64,000 nucleotides of DNA from Paraburkholderia lycopersici (GTDB taxonomy: Bacteria > Pseudomonadota > Gammaproteobacteria > Burkholderiales > Burkholderiaceae): contig NZ_FMYQ01000020.1 of assembly GCF_900096975.1 (NCBI RefSeq), positions 1 to 64,000 of the forward strand, in the 5' to 3' direction. A program made the position numbers and the translations under genes. The notes under the pieces were generated by a model that was not told the origin of the DNA, did no database searches, and saw only the letters and a program-made list of their open reading frames with translations. Below, piece after piece: positions 6,811-16,298 of this stretch; the first letter of the stretch is position 1, and each line of letters starts with the position of its first letter.

Positions 6811-9075
6811 ATGCACAATCCTGCCGCCGCCCGTTGTTCCGGCCTCGACACCATCTATTTCCGCTCGCGCGAACCGCTTTCCGGTCATTTCCTCCGCCAT
6901 CCGGCGCGCCGGGCACTGTCAAGCGCCGCGTTGCTGATGAGCGCGGGCCTCACGCTCGCCACGCTTTCAACGTCCGGCTGGGCGCAGGAAGGCGCACAAA
7001 CCGACACCCAGACCGACGCGCAAACCGGCGACGCCCAAGCGCTGCCGATCGTGAAGGTCAGCGCCGCGCGCGATAGCGCGGCCGCCTCGCCCGAGCGCGT
7101 GAGCGCGGGCGCGCTCGGCAACCGCAGGCAGGTGGACACGCCGTTCTCGACCAACGTGGTGACGACGGAGGAAGGCAAGGATCGTCTCGCCGCCACGGCC
7201 AACGACCTCTTCAAATACGACCCCGCCGTGACCGATGTCGGCAACAACATGACCGGCGAGAACTCGGTGTTCAGTATTCGCGGCCTGCAGGTCGACATGC
7301 TCAACGGCGTGAAGGTGGACGGCCAGAACTTCCCTTCGTGGGACACCGAGCTGTCGCTCGAACCGTTCGAGCAGGTCGAATTGCTCAAGGGGCTCTCGGG
7401 CTTCATGTACGGGTTCAGCAACCCCGGCGGCATCGTCAACTACGTGCTCAAGCGCCCGACCGACGACCCGTACCGCAGCTTCTCGATCGGCTATCAGTCG
7501 GCTGGCGTGTTCAGCCAGAAGATCGACCTCGGCGGCCGCTTCGGCCGCGACAAGCAGTTTGGCTATCGCCTCAATCTCGTGAACGAAGACGGCAACACCG
7601 CGGAAGCGAACGGTCACGTGCGCCGCCAGGTCGCTTCGCTCGCGCTCGACTATCGCATCACGCCGGACCTCACATGGACGGCCGACGCGTTCTATCAGAG
7701 GCGCAAGACCAACGGCACGCTGTTCGGCCTCTATTTCGGCTCGGACGAGAACGGCAACCCGCTCGGCATTCCCGACGCAAGCAAGGTTACACGCCAGCTC
7801 ACGCAGCCGCAGAACGGGTACGAAACCGCGATCGCGTCGTTCGGCACGGGCCTCGACTACCGCTTCTCGCAGAACTGGCACGCGAACGTGAAGTATCGCT
7901 TCGCCAAGGAAAACCGCTACAACTCGGACAGCCTGCTCTCCGTCTTCAACACAGGGGGCGACTACTACAACACCCTTTACGCGGCGTTGACGCGCTACTT
8001 CTATCAGAACGTCGACGCGAACGTCCAGGGCAAGTTCGACACGGGCCCGTTCAAGCACGACGTCGTGGCGGGTGCGAGCTACCAGTCGCAGCAAAGCGAA
8101 TACGACGACAGCGAAGGCTGGAACGACGGCTATTCCCTCGGTATCGGCAACCTCTACGGGAGCACGCTGCTCACGAACGACGCCGTGCACATCGGCGAAA
8201 ACCTGTACCGCCACGAGCGCACCACGCAAACCGCGCTCTACGCGAGCGACACCGTGCAGTTCACCTCGCGCCTGTCCGCGCTGCTCGGCCTGCGCTACAC
8301 GCAGTTCCGCGACACCGTCTACAACCCCGACCAGTCGCAGATGTCGAGCTACCGCGCGAACCCGGTCACGCCGACCGCCGCGCTCATGTTCAGGCTCGAC
8401 CCGAACTCGACGCTGTACGCAAGCTACGTCGAAGGCTTGCAGCAGGGCGGCTCGGCGAGCAACACGAACGTCAACTATCCGCAGACCTTCGGACCGCTCA
8501 GGAGCAAGCAGTATGAAGTGGGCTTCAAGGCCGACCATCGCGGCTGGGGTGCCAACCTCGCGCTGTTCCGCATCGACCAGGGTTACGAGTACACCAATAC
8601 GGCGAACGTTTTCGTGCAGAGCGGCACGAAGCGTTACGACGGCGTGGATGCGAGCGGCTGGCTCCAGGTCGCCAGCGACTGGCGCCTGATGGGCGGCGTG
8701 ATGTGGCTGAACGCAAAAGCCGTGGACGTGGATGACCCCAGCGTGGAAGGCAAGCGCGTCTATGCCACGCCGCGCTTCACGCTCACGGGCCACGTCGAGT
8801 ACAACCCGTCGTACCTGCAAGCGCTCACCGTCGCGTTCGGAGGCAAATATGTCGGCGACATGGCCGTCGATGCCGCGAACACGCAGTTCGTTTCCGCCTA
8901 TACGACGTGGGACCTGAGCGCGAAATACGAAACCCAGGTGGCCGGCAAGGACGTCACGCTGCGCGCGGGCGTGAACAATCTGTTCAACCGCCGCTACTGG
9001 ACCGCCGCCTGGGGCTACTACGTGATGCCATCGGCCACGCGCACCTTCGTCGCCAACGCAACGCTCGAGTTTTGA
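6811..9075 (+). CDS. TonB-dependent siderophore receptor
   Basis: A 754-residue outer-membrane receptor that should take up a ferric siderophore using TonB energy. The N-terminus is a long basic stretch followed by a signal peptide ending near GWAQ (residue about 58). A plug domain covers about 95-220 (signatures SVFSIRGLQVD, LEPFEQVELLKG, GFSNPGGIVNYVLKRP), and a 22-strand barrel follows with a terminal F in NATLEF, as required for outer-membrane assembly. The signal region is unusually long; a start nearer the hydrophobic core (for example M43) is possible. No siderophore synthesis or TonB/ExbBD genes lie nearby, so it may serve a foreign siderophore. A Fur-box candidate upstream suggests induction by low iron. 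Confidence 0.9.
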   Translation: MHNPAAARCSGLDTIYFRSREPLSGHFLRHPARRALSSAALLMSAGLTLATLSTSGWAQEGAQTDTQTDAQTGDAQALPIVKVSAARDSAAASPERVSAGALGNRRQVDTPFSTNVVTTEEGKDRLAATANDLFKYDPAVTDVGNNMTGENSVFSIRGLQVDMLNGVKVDGQNFPSWDTELSLEPFEQVELLKGLSGFMYGFSNPGGIVNYVLKRPTDDPYRSFSIGYQSAGVFSQKIDLGGRFGRDKQFGYRLNLVNEDGNTAEANGHVRRQVASLALDYRITPDLTWTADAFYQRRKTNGTLFGLYFGSDENGNPLGIPDASKVTRQLTQPQNGYETAIASFGTGLDYRFSQNWHANVKYRFAKENRYNSDSLLSVFNTGGDYYNTLYAALTRYFYQNVDANVQGKFDTGPFKHDVVAGASYQSQQSEYDDSEGWNDGYSLGIGNLYGSTLLTNDAVHIGENLYRHERTTQTALYASDTVQFTSRLSALLGLRYTQFRDTVYNPDQSQMSSYRANPVTPTAALMFRLDPNSTLYASYVEGLQQGGSASNTNVNYPQTFGPLRSKQYEVGFKADHRGWGANLALFRIDQGYEYTNTANVFVQSGTKRYDGVDASGWLQVASDWRLMGGVMWLNAKAVDVDDPSVEGKRVYATPRFTLTGHVEYNPSYLQALTVAFGGKYVGDMAVDAANTQFVSAYTTWDLSAKYETQVAGKDVTLRAGVNNLFNRRYWTAAWGYYVMPSATRTFVANATLEF

Positions 9076-9272
9076 TGAGTCGATGCGTTGGCCCATCGTG
9101 TGGGCTCAAAAAGGCCAGCGCCCCGGTCGCCGCCGTTTTGCCCCTGCACGTCCTGCAGCATCGACGATCCGGTGGCACAATGGGCGCTCCGCATTTTCCG
9201 GCTGTGGCTGCGCGCATTACCGTGCGCGCCGCAAGAATCCGTCGTTGAACCGTTGAAAAGGATCGTCCCATC

Positions 9273-10715
9273 ATGAGTTCCAGCGTGAAGCCCTATCCCG
9301 ACACCCAGATCTATATCGACGGCGCATGGCGCGCCGGTGCGAAGACGATTCCCGTGATCGACCCCGCGACCGAAGCGGAAATCGGCCGCCTGAGCCTCGC
9401 GAGCGAGCAGGACCTTTCCAACGCGGCCACCGCGGCCGGGCGCGCGTTCCGCGAATGGCGCAAGGTTTCGCCGCTCGAGCGCAGCAAGCTCATGCGCCGC
9501 GCGGCGCAGTTGCTGCGCGAGCGCGCCGACGACATCGCCGCGATCATGACGCGCGAGCAGGGCAAGCCGTTTGGCGAAGCGAAACTCGAAACGCTCGCGG
9601 GCGGCGACACGATCGACTGGTTCGCCGAAGAAGGTCGTCGCACTTACGGCCGCGTGATTCCCTCGCGCTCGGACGCCGTTCGGCAGATCGTCACGCGCGA
9701 ACCGGTGGGCCCGATCGCGGCGTTCACACCCTGGAACTTCCCGCTCAATCAGGCCGTGCGCAAGGTGTCGGCCGCGCTCGCCTCGGGCTGCACCGTCGTG
9801 CTCAAGGGACCGGAGGAAACGCCGGCCAGTTGCGCCGAACTCGTGAAGGTATTCATCGACGCAGGCCTGCCCGCAGGCGCGCTGAACCTCGTGTTCGGCG
9901 TGCCTTCTGAAGTTTCGTCGTACCTGATCGCGCATCCGGCCATCCGCAAGATCTCGTTCACGGGCTCGACGCCGGTGGGCAAGCTGCTCGCATCGAAGGC
10001 CGGCGAGCACATGAAGCGCGCAACGATGGAACTGGGCGGCCATGCTCCCGCCATCGTGTTCGCCGACGCCGACGTGCCGCGCGCCGCGAAACTGCTCGCG
10101 GGCGCGAAGTTCCGCAACGCAGGCCAGGTCTGCATTTCGCCCACGCGCTTCATGGTGGAAGACGCCGCATACGACGAGTTCGTCGAGCACTTCGTCGCGA
10201 CCACGCGTGCGATCAAGGTCGGCAACGGCCTCGAAGAAGGCGTGCAGATGGGCCCGCTCGCGAACGACCGCCGTCTCGCGGCAATGGAGCGTCTCGTGGC
10301 CGACGCGCGCGACCAGGGCGCGAAGGTGCTGACGGGCGGCGAGCGCATGGGCCGCGAAGGCTACTTCTTCGCGCCGACCGTGCTCACCGACGTGCCGCTT
10401 TCGGCGCGCATCATGAACGAAGAGCCGTTCGGTCCGATCGCGCCGATCTCGCGCTTCGCGAGCTACGGCGACGCCATCGTCGAAGCGAACCGACTGCCAT
10501 ACGGCCTCGCCGCCTATGCTTACACGCGTTCGAGCGCAACCTCGGCGGCGCTCGCCGACGACGTCGAGACCGGCATGCTGTCGATCAACCATCACGGCCT
10601 CGCCTTGTCGGAAACGCCGTTCGGCGGCGTGAAGGATTCGGGCTACGGTTCGGAAGGCGGCAGCGAAGCGATGGAAGCCTATCTCGTCACGAAGTTCGTT
10701 TCGGAGCATCGCTGA
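9273..10715 (+). CDS. NAD(P)-dependent succinate-semialdehyde-type aldehyde dehydrogenase
   Basis: A 480-residue aldehyde dehydrogenase. The best match is the GabD-like group, which oxidises succinate semialdehyde, or the close alpha-ketoglutarate semialdehyde dehydrogenases. Key parts: cofactor and substrate signature FTPWNFPLNQA, Rossmann segment FTGSTPVGK, general base Glu in MELGGHAP, and the catalytic Cys in NAGQVCISPTRF. The length is typical. The ATG at 9273 has AAAGGA ten bases upstream. It sits alone between the receptor and a convergent GFA gene, so no pathway context narrows the substrate. Confidence 0.88.
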   Translation: MSSSVKPYPDTQIYIDGAWRAGAKTIPVIDPATEAEIGRLSLASEQDLSNAATAAGRAFREWRKVSPLERSKLMRRAAQLLRERADDIAAIMTREQGKPFGEAKLETLAGGDTIDWFAEEGRRTYGRVIPSRSDAVRQIVTREPVGPIAAFTPWNFPLNQAVRKVSAALASGCTVVLKGPEETPASCAELVKVFIDAGLPAGALNLVFGVPSEVSSYLIAHPAIRKISFTGSTPVGKLLASKAGEHMKRATMELGGHAPAIVFADADVPRAAKLLAGAKFRNAGQVCISPTRFMVEDAAYDEFVEHFVATTRAIKVGNGLEEGVQMGPLANDRRLAAMERLVADARDQGAKVLTGGERMGREGYFFAPTVLTDVPLSARIMNEEPFGPIAPISRFASYGDAIVEANRLPYGLAAYAYTRSSATSAALADDVETGMLSINHHGLALSETPFGGVKDSGYGSEGGSEAMEAYLVTKFVSEHR

Positions 10716-10740
10716 TCGCCTCTTGCCGAACGCGCGTGCT

Positions 10741-11139
10741 TCAGGGTTCGGGAAGTGCGCGCGGATATTGCGGCAGGCCGTCCGCCAGTTGCACCCAGGC
10801 CAGCTTCTGCGAAGTCCAGGTGTGATTGTCGGGCGGCGCATCGTCGGGACGATCGAGGGTGCCCGTGGCCACGTCGATCTCCCCCGCGAACGCCGCATGC
10901 CGATACGTGAGCGGCGTACCGCAGTCGGCACAAAAGGCCCGCTCGACACCGGGGCTCGACATGTGCGTTTTCGTTGCACCCGCAACGAGCTGGAACGCAT
11001 TGCGCGGCACGCTGACCCAGCCGACGAACGGCGCGCCCGAAGCGCGCCGGCAATCCACGCAATGACATACGGTGCTGCCAATCGGCGCACCCGAAATCCG
11101 GTAGCGGATTCTTCCGCATAAACAGCCGCCAGTCAGCAT
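10741..11139 (-). CDS. GFA/CENP-V family zinc protein (glutathione-dependent formaldehyde-activating-like)
   Basis: A 132-residue protein of the GFA fold. Its zinc-binding cysteines are all present: C6 and C8 (GGCLCG), C25, C27 and C30 (CHCVDC), and C70 and C73 (FCADC). The family is named for S-hydroxymethylglutathione synthase, but most members have unknown substrates, and no formaldehyde genes are near. The start is set by GGAGGG four to five bases before the ATG at 11139; longer starts at 11151 and 11307 lack this and add a non-protein-like extension. Convergent with the aldehyde dehydrogenase gene. Confidence 0.85.
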   Translation of the reverse strand: MLTGGCLCGRIRYRISGAPIGSTVCHCVDCRRASGAPFVGWVSVPRNAFQLVAGATKTHMSSPGVERAFCADCGTPLTYRHAAFAGEIDVATGTLDRPDDAPPDNHTWTSQKLAWVQLADGLPQYPRALPEP

Positions 11140-11370
11140 CGCTCCCTCCATGGCGCAGTTACCGCGCGTCCATCGTATTTGACGCTTCCAGCGTTGTAAA
11201 CACGAGCCCTCGAACCCGATCGCATTCGTGCATGGAATAGAACGCCGGTTGCCATTGTTGACGCCAGTAACGGCCCCCGGGCCATCCACTGGACCGATCA
11301 TGCACACCCCGTCACATTTCCTGCTTTCGATTGCATTGCATCGCGCACGCCCGCGTGCGGGAGCGCGGTC

Positions 11371-12429
11371 ATGAACCGCCCATCGATCTGCGTGCCGTGC
11401 CGGCTAGCGGCCATCGCGGCCGTGATGGGCTGCGCGACCGCGGCGTTCGCCTGGACCGCGGGATGGCTCACGCCCAAACGCCTGAGCGCGCCCCATATCA
11501 TCGACACCTTCGAGTCGAACTATGGGGTGCACACGGGCTATCGGCGCAATCATGCGAAAGGCCTCTGCGTGGAAGGCACGTTCGAGAGCAACGGCAACGG
11601 CGCACGCGTCTCGCGCGCGGCCGTTTTCGCGCCGGGCACGACGCCCGTGATCGGACGCTTTGCCATTCCCGGCAGCAACCCCTCCGCGCCGGATGCGAGC
11701 ACGCCGGTGCGCAGCATGGCGCTGCTCTTCCAGTTGCAGGACGGCGAGCAATGGCGTACCGGCATGAATTCCACGCCGGTCTTCATCGTTCGCACCCCGA
11801 ATCAGTTTTTCAGCCAGCTCACGGCCTCGAAGCCGGACCCGGCGACGGGCAAGCCCGACCCCGCGAAGCTCGACGCCTTCTTTCAGGCGAACCCGGAAAC
11901 GCAGCCGTTCCGCGACTGGGTGAAGGCGCATGCGCCTTCGTCGAGCTTCGCGAACACGGCGTTCTATGGCATCAACGCGTTCATCGCCACCGATGCCGCG
12001 GGAAACAAGCGTGCCATCCGCTGGCAGACGGTGCCCGAAACGGCCTATGCGCCCGAAACACCCGCGCAAAAAGCCGACCCTAACTTTCTCGCAGACGACT
12101 TCGACGCGCGCCTCGCCGCAGGCCCGTTGCGCTGGCGCCTCGTGCTCACGGTCGCCGCGCCGGGCGATCCGACGAACGACGCCACGCGGCAATGGCCCGC
12201 GGACCGCGAGCAGATCGACGCCGGCACGCTCGTATTGACACGCGCCGAGCCGCAAAGCGACGGCATGTGCCGCGACGTGAACTACGACCCGACCATCCTG
12301 CCCAACGGGCTGAAGCCTTCGGACGACCCCTTGCTCGCCGCGCGCTCGGCGGCCTATTCCGTTTCGTTCAATCGCCGTACGCGCGAAGAAGCCGGGTTCG
12401 CGCAATCCCATGGAGGCGCTCAACCATGA
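11371..12429 (+). CDS. Periplasmic catalase-fold peroxidase (SrpA-like)
   Basis: A 352-residue small catalase-related haem protein. A hydrophobic segment at about 12-28 acts as signal or membrane anchor. The distal haem histidine is H61 (in NHAKG) and the proximal haem ligand is Y329 in the RxxxY motif R-S-A-A-Y. Compared with true catalases (about 480 residues or more), the N-terminal arm and C-terminal domain are missing; such mini-catalases act as peroxidases. Its stop codon overlaps the start of the cytochrome b561 gene by four bases (ATGA), so the two are translationally coupled, suggesting that the b-haem protein feeds electrons from quinol to this enzyme. Confidence 0.87.
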   Translation: MNRPSICVPCRLAAIAAVMGCATAAFAWTAGWLTPKRLSAPHIIDTFESNYGVHTGYRRNHAKGLCVEGTFESNGNGARVSRAAVFAPGTTPVIGRFAIPGSNPSAPDASTPVRSMALLFQLQDGEQWRTGMNSTPVFIVRTPNQFFSQLTASKPDPATGKPDPAKLDAFFQANPETQPFRDWVKAHAPSSSFANTAFYGINAFIATDAAGNKRAIRWQTVPETAYAPETPAQKADPNFLADDFDARLAAGPLRWRLVLTVAAPGDPTNDATRQWPADREQIDAGTLVLTRAEPQSDGMCRDVNYDPTILPNGLKPSDDPLLAARSAAYSVSFNRRTREEAGFAQSHGGAQP

Positions 12430-12971
12430 AGCATCCGGACCAACACTTCAGCGTGCTACAGCGCCTGCTTCACTGGTCGATGGCAGTCCTGATCGTTGCG
12501 ATGCTGTTCGTCGGCGTGGGCATGGTCTCGACGGTCTCCAGGCTGCACGAGAGCCTGCTCGCGCTCCACCGGCCGCTTGGCATCGCGCTGCTTGCGCTCG
12601 TGATCGTGCGCCTCGCCGTGCGGTTCAAGCGCGGCGCGCCGCCCTTGCCCGCCGATCTGCCCGTATGGCAGCGCGTAAGCGCACATGCCTCGCACGTTGC
12701 GCTCTATGCGTTGATGATCGCGATGCCGTTGATCGGCTGGTCGATGCTTTCCGCAGGCGGCTATCCCATCGTGCTGTTCGACGGCGTGCATTTGCCGCCT
12801 GTCGCGCCCCATGACGTCACGCTTTACGCGTGGCTGCGCGCGGCCCATACATGGCTCGCCATGGTGCTCTACGCGACCGTGCTGCTGCATCTGGGCGCCG
12901 CGCTCTTTCATGCGCTCATACGCCGCGACGGCGTGCTCGCCAGCATGGCGCGAGGCCGGGCACGCGGTTGA
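12426..12971 (+). CDS. Cytochrome b561
   Basis: A 181-residue integral membrane di-haem cytochrome. Four transmembrane helices are visible (about 15-37, 50-68, 85-110 and 140-165), with histidines placed to bind haem: H16 (LLHW), H in ALHRPLG, H in ASHVALY and H in LLHLGAALFH. GGAGG lies eight bases upstream of the ATG at 12426. It overlaps the catalase-like gene and is likely its electron donor, taking electrons from the quinone pool to detoxify peroxide in the periplasm. This pairing is known in other proteobacteria; the role here is inferred. Confidence 0.9.
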   Translation: MKHPDQHFSVLQRLLHWSMAVLIVAMLFVGVGMVSTVSRLHESLLALHRPLGIALLALVIVRLAVRFKRGAPPLPADLPVWQRVSAHASHVALYALMIAMPLIGWSMLSAGGYPIVLFDGVHLPPVAPHDVTLYAWLRAAHTWLAMVLYATVLLHLGAALFHALIRRDGVLASMARGRARG

Positions 12972-12976
12972 TGACT

Positions 12977-13002
12977 CGCGCTTCCTGCGCGCAGGAAGCG
13001 CG
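12977..13002. terminator. 26-bp perfect palindrome after cytochrome b561
   Basis: CGCGCTTCCTGC (12977-12988) and GCAGGAAGCGCG (12991-13002) are exact reverse complements separated by two bases, so the whole is a continuous palindrome starting six bases after the stop codon. It lacks a T-tract. It may protect the mRNA end or act as a terminator between this operon and the convergent efflux operon. Confidence 0.45.
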
Positions 13003-13203
13003 ACGATCACGTGGAGATCGAGACCGTTGCCAGGTGCAGATCGTGATCGAGGTAGCCCGACGCGAAGCCGACGAAAAGCGGCAACGCGGCGCCGACGCCA
13101 AGGCGCACTACGCGGCCCCGCTAAAGCGGGCCGGCGCGGCGATCTCGGCGCGGCCCGGTTATCGCACGCTCGCCGCGCGCGAACACGGGCCGGCCGAACC
13201 CGC

Positions 13204-14715
13204 TTAGCCCGGCGTCGCCGTCCCGGCCGTTTGCGAGGTTTGCCAGCCGAGACCCAAGCTCTTCTGCAGCGATACGAAGTCCTTGAGCAAATCGGCCTGG
13301 CCCGACACGACATTCTGCTGCGCGAGAAATTCCGCACGCTGCGTATCGAGCAGATCGACGAGGCTCGACGCGCCGGCGCGATAGCGTTGCCGCATGAGCG
13401 TCGCGGAACGCTCGGCCGACGTCTGCACCTTCTGCAACGTCACCAGATGCTCGCGCTGATAGCCATAGCGCGAGAGCGCCGCGTTCGCGTCCTGCAGCGC
13501 CGCGAGCACGGCCTTTTCGTAGCGCGCTTCGGCTTCGTCGCGCGAGGCCTCGGCGCCGCGCACCGCGCCGAGCGTGCGGCCGAAGTCGAGCACGTTCCAC
13601 TGCAGATACGGCACGCCCACCCAGCTAAAGTTGCTCTTGCGGAACAGGTGTCCTGGCTCCGCGGCCGAAAAGCCGAGATCGCCGAACAACGTGAGCTTGG
13701 GCAGGAAGTCGGCAACGTGCTCGCCGATCTGCGCATTGCTCGACGCAAGACGCCGCTCGGCCGCGCGTATGTCGGGACGTTGGGCGAGCATCGTGTTGGG
13801 ATCGCTCACGGCCACACTTACGGGCAGCACGGGCAGCGGCTGCGCCGTCGCGAGCTCGGCGTCGAGCGCGCCGGGCGCCTTGCCTGTGAGCACCGCCAGT
13901 TGATCCAGCGATATCTCCACTTGCGCCGCGAGCGGCGTGATCGTGGAGCGCGTGTTTTCCACCTGCGTGGTGAGCCGCTCCACGTCCACCTCGGCCGCGG
14001 TGCCGCCCGCGCGGCGCTGCTCGGTGAGCGTGAGCATTTCCTCCTGCAGTTGCGCCGTGCGCTGCGCGAGAGCAAGGCGCTGCTGCTCGTCGCGCAGGTC
14101 GATGTATGCCTGCGCCACTTCGGCCGCGAGCGATACCTGGGTGTCCGCAAGATCGGCGTCTACGGCTTGCGCCTCTTCGCTCGCCGCTTCCACGGCGCGG
14201 CGCGTACCGCCGAAGAGGTCGATTTCCCACGAGGCGTCGAACCCCGCCGTATAGAACGTGATGGGCCCGCGCCCCGAAGAGGCGCTCTGCCCCGAGTCGC
14301 CGCTCGACGACGACAAAGCGCTCAGGTCGGGCTGGCGCATGCGGATCGCCGCAGCGCTCGCACCGACCTTCGGCAGCTCGGCGGCGCGTTGCTGTTGCAG
14401 TTGCGCGCGCGATTCGCGCAGCCGCGCTTGCGCGGCGCGCAGATCGGGATTGTGTGCGAGCGCCGCATCGATCAGCGCATTCAGTTGCGCGTCGTTCAGC
14501 GCGAGCCACCATTGGCTCGGCGCGCGCGCGGGCGTCACGCCTTGCGCCGGCGTGCGCACGAACGAGGCCGCGCGCGCCGCGTCCGGAGCGACGGCAGGTG
14601 CGCCGCGATAGTCGGGCCCCACGGTGCAGGCGCCCAACGCGCACGCCGCCGCAAGCACGCTCAGCGCCGCGAATGGAAATCGGGAGTAACGGGTTGCCGT
14701 CATGGGTTGGATCAT
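13204..14715 (-). CDS. NodT-family outer-membrane efflux lipoprotein
   Basis: A 503-residue outer-membrane channel of the TolC/OprM group that completes a tripartite pump. A lipoprotein signal ends at L-G-A-C (Cys30). The two-repeat NodT architecture is evident: TVGPDYRGAP after the lipobox, WWLALNDAQLNALIDAALAH, long amphipathic coiled-coil segments rich in Ala, Gln and Glu, and LAQRPDIRAAERRLASSNAQIG. The ATG at 14715 begins two bases after the stop of the transporter gene, so the genes form one operon. An open frame continues far upstream in the same phase, but that part is antisense-like composition within the transporter gene and is not used. Confidence 0.9.
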   Translation of the reverse strand: MIQPMTATRYSRFPFAALSVLAAACALGACTVGPDYRGAPAVAPDAARAASFVRTPAQGVTPARAPSQWWLALNDAQLNALIDAALAHNPDLRAAQARLRESRAQLQQQRAAELPKVGASAAAIRMRQPDLSALSSSSGDSGQSASSGRGPITFYTAGFDASWEIDLFGGTRRAVEAASEEAQAVDADLADTQVSLAAEVAQAYIDLRDEQQRLALAQRTAQLQEEMLTLTEQRRAGGTAAEVDVERLTTQVENTRSTITPLAAQVEISLDQLAVLTGKAPGALDAELATAQPLPVLPVSVAVSDPNTMLAQRPDIRAAERRLASSNAQIGEHVADFLPKLTLFGDLGFSAAEPGHLFRKSNFSWVGVPYLQWNVLDFGRTLGAVRGAEASRDEAEARYEKAVLAALQDANAALSRYGYQREHLVTLQKVQTSAERSATLMRQRYRAGASSLVDLLDTQRAEFLAQQNVVSGQADLLKDFVSLQKSLGLGWQTSQTAGTATPG

Positions 14716-14717
14716 CT

Positions 14718-16298
14718 TCAGTGGCCGGCAGACGACGCCTGCGCGCGCGGCTGCGGCTTCTTGAGCAGAAGCGCGAGCGGCACGCACGCCGCCAGCGCAA
14801 TGCCGAGCAGCCAGAATGTTTCGGAATACGTAATGACCATCGATTGCTGCTGGATTTGCGCAGCGATCTGGCCGAGCGAGCGCATCTGCGAGTACGCCAT
14901 GTCGCCGGTCTGCGCGAACCAGTTGGCCGCGCCCGCGGCCACGCGCTCCTGCCCGATCAGCGAATTGGCGCTGACCGATTCGCGCAGCACGGCCGTGTGG
15001 AAGGCCTCGCGTCTGTCGATGAGCGTGCCGATGATCGCAAGCCCAACCGAGCCGCCCAGATTGCGCGCCATGTTGTAGAGCCCGGCCGCATCGCCGGAAT
15101 CCTCGCGCGAGACGGCCGCCATCGACGCCTGGTTGAGCGGCATCATCGCCAGCATCTGCGCCACGCCGCGAACGAGTTGCGACCATACGAAGTCGTGACC
15201 CACGCTTTGCGCCGTGAGCGAAATGTCGAGCATGCAGCTCAGCGTGAAGAGCAGCAGCCCGGACACCACCAGCACGCGAAAATCCACCTTGCCGAGCAGG
15301 CGCGGCAGTATCGGCATCACGAGGAATGCGGGTAGCCCCGAAAGCAGCATGATGGCGCCCGCCTGCTCCGCGTTGTAGCCGGCGACGAGGCTCAGAAATT
15401 GCGGCAGCAAGTAAGAGATGCCGTAAAGGCCCGCCCCCACCGCGAACACGATGACGATCACGCTCGCATAGCGCGGATTGCGCATGAGCGAAAGGCGCAG
15501 GATGGGCTTTTTCGCCGTGAACTGCGAAAGCGCGATGAGGGCCATGCCTGCTAGCGAGACCCACGTGAGCGCGACGATGAAGTGCGACTCGAACCAGCGC
15601 TCGCGCTGGCCCTCCTCGAGCACGACGGTCAGCGAGCTCAGGCCCACCGCCAGCCCGACGATGCCGAGCCAGTCCGCCTTGAGAAACGCCTCCCAGTGCG
15701 GCCGGTCGGGTTCGAGCCCGACCACGAGCAGCGTGATGAGCGCAAGACACACCGGCAGGTTGATGAAGAAGCACCAGCTCCAGCTGATGTTCTCGGCGAG
15801 CCAGCCGCCGACCACGGGGCCGAGCAACGGGCCCAGCAGCACGATCAGGCCGAATACGGTCATGCCCACGGGCAGTTGCGAAAGCGGCAGACGCGTGCGG
15901 ATGATGGTCTGGCCGGTGGGAATCATCGCGCCGCCCGTGAAGCCCTGGCCGATACGGCCCGCGATCATCACCCCGAGCGTGTTCGACCAGCCGCACATCA
16001 TCGAGAAGCCGATGAAGAGCGCCGAGTTCGCGAGCAGGAAATTTCGCAGTCCGAACACGCGCGTAAGCCATGCGGCAAGCGGAATCATCACGATCTCGGA
16101 CATGAGGTAACCCGTGGAGATCCACGTGCCCTCGGTGCCCGTTGCGCCGATCGCGCCCTGGATCTGCGGAAGGGCCGAGTTGGTGATGGAGATGTCGAGC
16201 GTCGCCATCAGCGCGCCGAGCGCGCCCGCCGCGACGGCGATCCAGTCGGCCGCGCTCGCGCGCTCGCCGTGCGGATGCGGCGCCGCTGCGTCAGCCAC
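14718..16298 (-). CDS. emrB: DHA2-family drug:H+ antiporter (EmrB-like)
   Basis: About 526 residues with 14 transmembrane segments of the EmrB/QacA major facilitator group, expelling hydrophobic toxins using the proton gradient. Signatures: LDISITNSALPQIQGAIG in helix 1, GYLMSEIVMIPLAAWL, and GPLLGPVVGGWLAENISWSWCFFINLP (the motif C region of antiporters). I chose the GTG at 16298: AGGAA lies eight bases upstream and GTGGCTGA overlaps the stop of emrA by eight bases. The ATG at 16355 would add an improbable basic tail buried in emrA. Middle gene of the efflux operon. Confidence 0.88.
   Translation of the reverse strand: MADAAAPHPHGERASAADWIAVAAGALGALMATLDISITNSALPQIQGAIGATGTEGTWISTGYLMSEIVMIPLAAWLTRVFGLRNFLLANSALFIGFSMMCGWSNTLGVMIAGRIGQGFTGGAMIPTGQTIIRTRLPLSQLPVGMTVFGLIVLLGPLLGPVVGGWLAENISWSWCFFINLPVCLALITLLVVGLEPDRPHWEAFLKADWLGIVGLAVGLSSLTVVLEEGQRERWFESHFIVALTWVSLAGMALIALSQFTAKKPILRLSLMRNPRYASVIVIVFAVGAGLYGISYLLPQFLSLVAGYNAEQAGAIMLLSGLPAFLVMPILPRLLGKVDFRVLVVSGLLLFTLSCMLDISLTAQSVGHDFVWSQLVRGVAQMLAMMPLNQASMAAVSREDSGDAAGLYNMARNLGGSVGLAIIGTLIDRREAFHTAVLRESVSANSLIGQERVAAGAANWFAQTGDMAYSQMRSLGQIAAQIQQQSMVITYSETFWLLGIALAACVPLALLLKKPQPRAQASSAGH

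Noticed and set aside
13204..16125. Apparent 973-residue fusion of an unknown domain to the NodT channel
   Set aside because: The upstream half is a shadow frame of emrB; a proper lipoprotein start exists at 14715.
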